Part shown: positions 6,132-8,547 of the stretch, piece by piece
Position numbering within the stretch: the stretch's first letter is position 1
Layout: each line of letters begins with the position of its first letter
Source of the DNA: CAJYAN01 sp046484825
Lineage (GTDB): Bacteria; Pseudomonadota; Gammaproteobacteria; UBA6429; Thiohalophilaceae
Direction of reading: 5' to 3'
Assembly (NCBI GenBank): GCA_046484825.1
Contig: JAWOIE010000208.1
Location: forward strand, 1-8,547
Length of the DNA stretch: 8,547 nt
Made by a program: the position numbers and the translations under genes
The notes under the pieces: generated by a model
Database searches by the model: none
Told to the model about the DNA's origin: nothing
What the model saw: only the letters and a program-made list of their open reading frames with translations

Positions 6132-6929
6132 ATGCTGTTGACGGCCTTTGCGGCTTATCTTGTTTGCGGCGCGGTCGCCGGTCTGCTGGCCGGTCTGTTG
6201 GGGGTCGGTGGTGGGCTGGTCATTGTACCGGTCTTGACCCTGCTGTTTTCCATGCTTCACTTTTCCAGTGACGTGATTGTGCATCTGGCCGTCGGTACCT
6301 CACTGGCGACCATAGTCTTCACCTCGTTATCCTCAGTGCGCGCGCATCACCGCAGGCAAGCGGTGGATTGGTTCATTGTGTGGCGATTGGTGCCGGGGAT
6401 TATTTTCGGCGCCCTGCTCGGCGCCATCATTGCTGATGCCATGCCGACAAAAATATTGCGTAACATATTTATTGCCTTTGAACTGCTGGTGGCCATACAG
6501 ATGTTTGCCTCGCTGCGACCGCAGGCGCAGCGCGATCTGCCGGGAAGGTGGGGCATGTCTGTGGCCGGCACGACCATTGGCATGCTCTCGAGTATTGTCG
6601 GCATCGGCGGCGGCACGCTCACGGTGCCGTTTCTGGTCTGGTGTCGTGTCGCCATTCACCGTGCCATTGGCACTGCCAGCGCTTGCGGCCTGCCCATCGC
6701 CCTCGGCGGCAGTCTCGGTTTTATTGTTATGGGTTGGGGGCACCCGGCATTGCCCGAGGCGAGTAGTGGTTTTGTCTACTGGCCTGCGTGGCTGGGTATT
6801 GTCCTCGCCAGCGTCCTTGCCGCCCCGTTGGGCGCGGCGCTGGCGCATCGCCTGCCGGCAACGCGTTTGAAAAAGATCTTTGCGACATTTCTGATGGTGC
6901 TGGCGCTGATGATGTTGTTTATTAAATAA
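6132..6929 (+). CDS. TauE/SafE family membrane transporter (DUF81), sulfite/organosulfonate exporter-like
   Basis: This 265-residue inner-membrane protein is mostly hydrophobic, with about seven to eight predicted helices. It carries the two-fold repeat of the TauE/SafE family: GVGGGLVIVP (24-33) near the start of the first half and GIGGGTLTVPF (157-167) opening the second half, separated by a polar central stretch (about 128-142). Family members are thought to export sulfite, sulfoacetate or other small anions, but the substrate cannot be predicted from sequence alone and no sulfur-metabolism gene lies alongside. The length is normal for the family. The start is slightly uncertain: AGAGG (6124-6128) lies only 3 bases before the ATG at 6132 and would be better spaced for a TTG at 6138; the two differ by two residues. 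The gene is in the same frame as the upstream permease remnant, one stop codon apart. It converges with the minus-strand gene ending at 6964. Confidence 0.9.
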   Translation: MLLTAFAAYLVCGAVAGLLAGLLGVGGGLVIVPVLTLLFSMLHFSSDVIVHLAVGTSLATIVFTSLSSVRAHHRRQAVDWFIVWRLVPGIIFGALLGAIIADAMPTKILRNIFIAFELLVAIQMFASLRPQAQRDLPGRWGMSVAGTTIGMLSSIVGIGGGTLTVPFLVWCRVAIHRAIGTASACGLPIALGGSLGFIVMGWGHPALPEASSGFVYWPAWLGIVLASVLAAPLGAALAHRLPATRLKKIFATFLMVLALMMLFIK

Positions 6930-6963
6930 GTTGCCGGATTCATCGGTGGTCGGGGGTTTGCGT

Positions 6964-8547
6964 TCAGGTGTCTTTCACAGCGGTGATCCGCAGCTCGGCA
7001 ACCAGGGGTAGATGGTCGGAGGCGATACGCGCCAGTTGCGAATCGGGAATTTCAATGCCGATTACTTCGAGTCCGGGACTGACAAAGATATGGTCGATGC
7101 GCAGGGTCGGGAAGCGGCTGGAAAAGGTCCCCCTGGGCCGATGGTCGTGTGCCTTGGCCTGGACATCCTTGAGCCGACCCTCGAGCCGGCGGCACACTGG
7201 CGAAGACGGTTGCGCATTGAGGTCGCCGCAGAGAATTACCGGACCCTGACACTGTTCGTGTGCCAGCCAGTCGTGGCCGAGGAGTGTCTCGATCTGTGCC
7301 ATGCGTTCGCGCGCGTACAGGCCAAGGTGCGTATTGATGACCTGAATCTCCTGTCCGTGCAGGTCGATAGCAACCCAGAGTGCCCCGCGCGGTTCCAGTG
7401 CTGGTTTGTCGACGAGGCCCGGTAGCGAACCGACCCTGATCAGGCGCTGCGGCAGGTGGGTCAGGATGGCATCGCCATAGCGCTCTTCCTCCAGGTGCAG
7501 GGCCGGATGAAAATGAAATTCCATTTCCAGATATCGCGCGATCAGATGGGCCTGGTCTGTGCCATAGCTGCGCTCTCGGCCCACATCCAGTTCCTGCAGT
7601 GACACCACATCGGGTCGGGCGCGGGCAATCACACGCGCGATGCGTTCCGCATCAATCTTGCCGTCCATGCCGACACAGCTGTGCACGTTATAACTCATGA
7701 CGCGCAGGGTGTCCGTCTGCACGGCAGACGGTCGTTTACGCTTGGCTACAGGTTTTTGAGTTGATCGCCCAAGATGATGCAGCACGGCGTTGCGTAAATC
7801 AGTCGGGCGCAAATGCTGATGTTTGCGTGCCGCCAGCGGGGCATCGCCGGGGAGCAATGCAAAGCCATTGGTCTCTTCGGGCGTCGCACCGGCATGCGCG
7901 CCGTTTTCGGTGGCAAAGGTTAACGGGGTTGCCCCTTCGTGCCAGCCCAGTAACACAAAGTCGCCGGCATCTGCGTGTTCACACAGGCGCTGCAGGTCCT
8001 CGCCAAGGCAATCGAGAAACGGATGTTGGGCACCGAATAACACGGCACAGTCGCGTGGTAGTTGAAAGATACCGTCCTGTGTCGTAGCCCGGACGATGCC
8101 CGGAGCTTGCCGAGTAAGGACAACGGGCACCTTGTGTGTTTGCGCCAGTTCGCGGGCAACAAAATCACGCTCCTGATGATCCAGTTTTCGCGGTGCATAG
8201 ACGTGGCCCACGGGCCCAAGGCCGACGACCATTGTCTGCTGCCTCGCTGCTTGCTCGTTATTGATACCGAGCACTGCAAACAAGCGCTGAATGTGTTTGC
8301 CACCCAGTAGTCGCACCCGCTGGGTCTGAATACTGCCGTTTTGTAGGCCGTGGATTACGGATGGAAGGTCATTCAATTGCTTAAACGTCGCGATTACAGC
8401 CGATTCCAGTGAATAACCCTGTGTCTCGTAGTAGGCCCTGGCATCGGATTGCCCATGATCGGAATAGATCCAGACTTCGTAGTGCCGCCATTCCGAACGA
8501 TGGGCGGCGCGCCACAAGCGGGCGATGGCATCATCGATGCCCTTCAG
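6964..8547 (-). CDS. Fusion of an alkaline-phosphatase-superfamily C-terminal domain with an endonuclease/exonuclease/phosphatase (EEP) domain (partial, N-terminus off the right edge)
   Basis: The frame stays open to base 8547, giving 527 visible residues; the true start lies outside the window. Residues 1 to about 235 look like the C-terminal end of an alkaline-phosphatase-superfamily phosphodiesterase. They include DDAIARLWRAA, then YSDHGQ (D30, H31) and later ENGAHAGATPEE (H218), the spacing and motifs of metal-ligand residues in that superfamily, closed by HQHLRPTDLRNAVL. After a basic linker (about 262-275), a complete EEP domain begins: MSYNVH (N287), SLQELD (E319), NTHLGL (H407), GDLNAQP (D442, N444), RIDH (D485) and ASDH (D511, H512). 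All expected catalytic and metal residues are present. EEP enzymes cleave phosphodiesters in nucleic acids, lipids or small molecules; which applies here is unknown. An internal TTG at 8517 could be mistaken for a start, but the domain continues upstream of it. No partner gene is visible. Confidence 0.88.
   Translation of the reverse strand: MKGIDDAIARLWRAAHRSEWRHYEVWIYSDHGQSDARAYYETQGYSLESAVIATFKQLNDLPSVIHGLQNGSIQTQRVRLLGGKHIQRLFAVLGINNEQAARQQTMVVGLGPVGHVYAPRKLDHQERDFVARELAQTHKVPVVLTRQAPGIVRATTQDGIFQLPRDCAVLFGAQHPFLDCLGEDLQRLCEHADAGDFVLLGWHEGATPLTFATENGAHAGATPEETNGFALLPGDAPLAARKHQHLRPTDLRNAVLHHLGRSTQKPVAKRKRPSAVQTDTLRVMSYNVHSCVGMDGKIDAERIARVIARARPDVVSLQELDVGRERSYGTDQAHLIARYLEMEFHFHPALHLEEERYGDAILTHLPQRLIRVGSLPGLVDKPALEPRGALWVAIDLHGQEIQVINTHLGLYARERMAQIETLLGHDWLAHEQCQGPVILCGDLNAQPSSPVCRRLEGRLKDVQAKAHDHRPRGTFSSRFPTLRIDHIFVSPGLEVIGIEIPDSQLARIASDHLPLVAELRITAVKDT

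Noticed and set aside
6333..6848. Minus-strand open frame of 171 codons opposite the TauE/SafE gene
   Set aside because: It is a highly polar, low-complexity translation (R, Q, H, T) typical of the complement of a hydrophobic membrane-protein gene.
6930..6963. Bidirectional terminator between the convergent TauE/SafE and EEP genes
   Set aside because: The 34-base gap has no visible inverted repeat or T-run, so no terminator is called.

Overview
This is an 8.5 kb chromosomal segment with moderately high GC content, densely packed genes and a housekeeping/accessory mix. The combination of genes and the codon use suggest a proteobacterium, most likely a gammaproteobacterium. That is an inference from gene content; the window has no rRNA or other phylogenetic marker. 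No tRNA, CRISPR array, insertion sequence or phage gene was seen.

Layout. (1) Positions 1-1604, minus strand: the N-terminal 534 residues of a HyuA-type hydantoinase/5-oxoprolinase subunit, running off the left edge. (2) Positions 1605-1793: a divergent intergenic region with two back-to-back sigma70-like promoters. They share a -35 area and lie in a near-palindrome. (3) Positions 1794-5798, plus strand: a tight four-gene operon of ABC ATPase, six-helix ABC-2 permease, membrane-anchored GldG-like protein and membrane-anchored DUF4340 protein. The first three resemble GldA, GldF and GldG of the Bacteroidetes gliding machinery, but this arrangement is also found in non-gliding proteobacteria, where its substrate is unknown. 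A perfect 13-bp GC hairpin covers the operon's last stop codon. (4) Positions 5799-6131: 333 bases without an intact gene, containing an apparent frameshifted remnant of an amino-acid permease. (5) Positions 6132-6929, plus: a TauE/SafE (DUF81) membrane transporter. (6) Positions 6964-8547, minus: the C-terminal 527 residues of a protein joining the end of an alkaline-phosphatase-superfamily domain to a complete endonuclease/exonuclease/phosphatase (EEP) domain, running off the right edge.

How the genes work together. The four-gene operon is the only clear multi-component system. The ATPase and permease should form the ABC core. The GldG-like and DUF4340 proteins each have an N-terminal membrane anchor and a large domain predicted to lie outside the cytoplasm, so they probably act as periplasmic partners. 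The flanking genes are on other transcripts and show no obvious functional link. The points most worth following up are the function of the Gld-like/DUF4340 complex, the symmetrical divergent promoter, and the fusion of two phosphoesterase folds in the last gene.
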